Origin: Hyphomonadaceae bacterium
GTDB taxonomy: Bacteria; Pseudomonadota; Alphaproteobacteria; Caulobacterales; Aquidulcibacteraceae
NCBI GenBank assembly: GCA_019753105.1
Contig: JAIELJ010000006.1
Coordinates: 248,001 to 312,000, forward strand
Direction: 5' to 3'
Length of the DNA: 64,000 bases
Shown here: one piece after another, positions 62,416 through 64,000 of the stretch
How positions within the stretch are numbered: position 1 is the first letter of the stretch
How the letters are laid out: each line of letters starts with the position of its first letter
Position numbers and translations under genes: made by a program
The notes under the pieces: generated by a model
Databases searched by the model: none
The model's input: the letters and a program-made list of their open reading frames with translations, nothing else
Told to the model about the DNA's origin: nothing

Positions 62416-63444
62416 ATGTTGCGGTGGATTTTTGGCGGATTGCTTACGCTAATCGGTTTGGTCGCGGTGGTCGTAGTCGGCGGCTATTTCTTCCTGAAGC
62501 GCGATGACATTCCCTATGAAACGTTAGCCGCGCGCTATGAGAGCGCCGCATCGCGCTACGCCGAATTGCCCGGTGGCATTCGCATGCACTATCGCGACGA
62601 AGGCGCCCCCGATGCGCCAGTGCTGCTGCTGATCCACGGCTTCTCGGCGTCACTCCATACGTGGGAGCCTTGGGTCGAACGGCTCGCCACCGGCGAACAG
62701 CGCATCAATGATTATCGCGTCATCTCCGTCGATCTGCCCGGCCACGGGCTGACCAGCGCACCGGCGGGCTATCGCGCCTCTATCGAAAACTTCCGTGATG
62801 CGGTTGAGGCGTTCACGCGTGCTCAAGGGCTCGATCGCTTTTTCCTCGCCGGCAGCTCGATGGGCGGCAACGTTGCTTGGGAATACGCGCTGGCGCATCC
62901 CGAGCAAGTCGAAGGCCTTATCCTTGTCGATGCTTCAGGCTGGCCCGAAACACGCGCCAATCTCTCAGAAGATCCGCCCGTGTTCAGGTTACTGCGCAGC
63001 CCTGCCGCGCCTCTACTGCGCGATCTCGATAACACGAACCTCGTTCGCCAAGGGCTGCAAAACTCTTTCGTGGATCAAAGCTTCGTCACCGACGCGATGG
63101 TCACACGCTATTCGGAGCTTTCGCGCGCGCCGGGCCATCGCGACATTCTCCTGCAAATCACGCTCGGCTTCCGTGACCGGAATTACGCGACGGCTGAGCG
63201 TCTGCAGGCGCTGACGATGCCGGTGCTGGTGATGACAGGCGATCAGGACCGGATCGTGCCGCCCGACCACGCACGCCAGTTCGCTGAAGCAATCCCGACA
63301 GCGCGTTCGGTGACGTTCCAGAATGTGGGCCATATTCCGCAAGAAGAGGTGGCTGACCAATCAGCTATGGCGGCGCACGAGTTCATGTACCAGGTGATGG
63401 AGCCGCCAACCATGTGCGCCGCGACTGCGGGCGCGCGTTGCTAG
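62416..63444 (+). CDS. Alpha/beta hydrolase, membrane-anchored
   Basis: 342 residues. An N-terminal membrane span (FGGLLTLIGLVAVVVVGGYFFL) precedes an alpha/beta-hydrolase domain: oxyanion HG in LLIHGFSAS, nucleophile Ser in GSSMGGN, Asp in GDQDRIVPP and His in VGHIPQEE. The catalytic domain should face the periplasm. Substrate unknown; such enzymes are often esterases. ATG 62416 follows GGAGG by six bases. Confidence 0.85.
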   Translation: MLRWIFGGLLTLIGLVAVVVVGGYFFLKRDDIPYETLAARYESAASRYAELPGGIRMHYRDEGAPDAPVLLLIHGFSASLHTWEPWVERLATGEQRINDYRVISVDLPGHGLTSAPAGYRASIENFRDAVEAFTRAQGLDRFFLAGSSMGGNVAWEYALAHPEQVEGLILVDASGWPETRANLSEDPPVFRLLRSPAAPLLRDLDNTNLVRQGLQNSFVDQSFVTDAMVTRYSELSRAPGHRDILLQITLGFRDRNYATAERLQALTMPVLVMTGDQDRIVPPDHARQFAEAIPTARSVTFQNVGHIPQEEVADQSAMAAHEFMYQVMEPPTMCAATAGARC

Positions 63445-63500
63445 GGGCCTAGCGTTTCGACTGACACATAAGTTTCGCGCAGAAAGGCTAGGTCACGCCC

Positions 63501-64000
63501 ATGCTTACGACACGCCGCGCGCTTCTCGCCGCCACCGCAACACTCGCCGCGGCGCCCCGCCCTGCGTGGGCGCAGAACCTTTCGCGCGGTATGTTCACCC
63601 ACGGCGTCGCCTCTGGCGATCCGCTACCCGAGGGCGTGATCATCTGGACGCGCTTCATCGGTCCTGGCGGTCGCATTGGGTGGGAAGTTTCCGAGGACGA
63701 GAGCTTTGCGGAGGTCGCGCAGCGCGGTGAGGCCAGCGCATCGCCGGTCAACGACTTCTGCGTGAAGATCGATGTACGTGGGCTGGCGCCCGGGCGGCGC
63801 TATTTCTACCGCTTCCTGTCCGCCAACGACCCTTCGCCAACCGGCCGCACCCGCACCGCGCCGGCGCAAGGCGGCGACAGCCTCTCGATCGCGCTCTTTT
63901 CCTGCTCGAACTACGGCTTCGGCTATTTCCACGCCTACGGCCATGCGGCGATGCGCGACGACATCGATCTCGCCGTTCACACCGGCGATTACATCTACGA
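63501..64000 (+). CDS. phoD: PhoD-family alkaline phosphatase, N-terminal part
   Basis: The first 166 codons, cut by the window end. A twin-arginine signal (TTRRALLAATATL, cleavage near AWAQ) precedes FTHGVASGDPLPEGVIIWTR, the PhoD N-terminal domain, then GRRYFYRFLSAND and SIALFSCSNYGFGYFHAYGHAA leading to HTGDYIYE, the first metal-binding motif. PhoD enzymes are Tat-exported phosphomonoesterases or diesterases using Fe and Ca. Also fits related phospholipase D-like PhoD members. Confidence 0.9.
   Translation, partial: MLTTRRALLAATATLAAAPRPAWAQNLSRGMFTHGVASGDPLPEGVIIWTRFIGPGGRIGWEVSEDESFAEVAQRGEASASPVNDFCVKIDVRGLAPGRRYFYRFLSANDPSPTGRTRTAPAQGGDSLSIALFSCSNYGFGYFHAYGHAAMRDDIDLAVHTGDYIY

Overview
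The window reads as chromosomal DNA from a GC-rich alphaproteobacterium, most likely a member or close relative of the Caulobacterales/Hyphomonadaceae. The evidence is the dnaA - rpsT - enoyl-CoA hydratase - mutM // ubiE - ubiB - coaBC - dut neighbourhood, a Caulobacter-type DnaA G-box upstream of dnaA, and alphaproteobacterial markers (ExoD, BigR operon, a DUF6481-like protein). The lineage is an inference from gene order and motifs; no rRNA gene is present. I see no tRNA, CRISPR array or transposase.

Layout. 0-3.5 kb: end of a LacI-type regulator, a LacI-style operator, and an operon for 4-deoxy-5-ketouronate to pyruvate plus glyceraldehyde-3-phosphate (RpiB-family isomerase in place of KduI, then KduD, KdgK, Eda). 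3.5-16.8 kb: a large polyamine island resembling Pseudomonas spu and E. coli puu. It has PuuA and PuuB divergent from a GntR regulator, then a nine-gene operon (aminotransferase, second PuuA, PotD, PotB, PotC, PotA, PuuD, SpuC, cytidine deaminase). 17-21 kb: secreted penicillin/AHL-acylase family enzyme, DUF465 protein, BauA-like aminotransferase, GNAT. 21-26.6 kb: an ABC permease fused to an M1 aminopeptidase, its ATPase, a palindromic operator, and a DUF1295 membrane protein. 26.6-37 kb: UvrD-like helicase and mixed housekeeping or envelope genes (GGDEF protein with a degenerate site, diiron protein, ThpR, cytochrome c). 37-39.7 kb: a complete bigR-type sulfide/sulfite detoxification locus. 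39.7-42.4 kb: a small accessory patch with a 31-bp direct repeat and several unrecognised genes.

42.4-54.8 kb: replication block, all on the minus strand (mutM, ech, rpsT, dnaA, dnaN, GDPD, recF, CYP153-like P450, exoD, gyrB). From 54.9 kb nearly everything is on the plus strand (ubiE, ubiB, coaBC, dut, moeB, DUF6624, alpha/beta hydrolase, PhoD). This strand switch, with a DnaA box upstream of dnaA, fits a replication origin in or near 51.7-54.9 kb, although that is not proven.

The most interesting structures are: a GC-rich palindromic element present twice, once between potB and potD and once in frame inside an aminotransferase gene, where it encodes about 34 extra residues; an unusually divergent DnaA; a CYP153-like P450 inside the replication gene block; the direct-repeat-bounded segment at 40.3-41.2 kb; and operator-like palindromes at 198-212 and 25716-25730.
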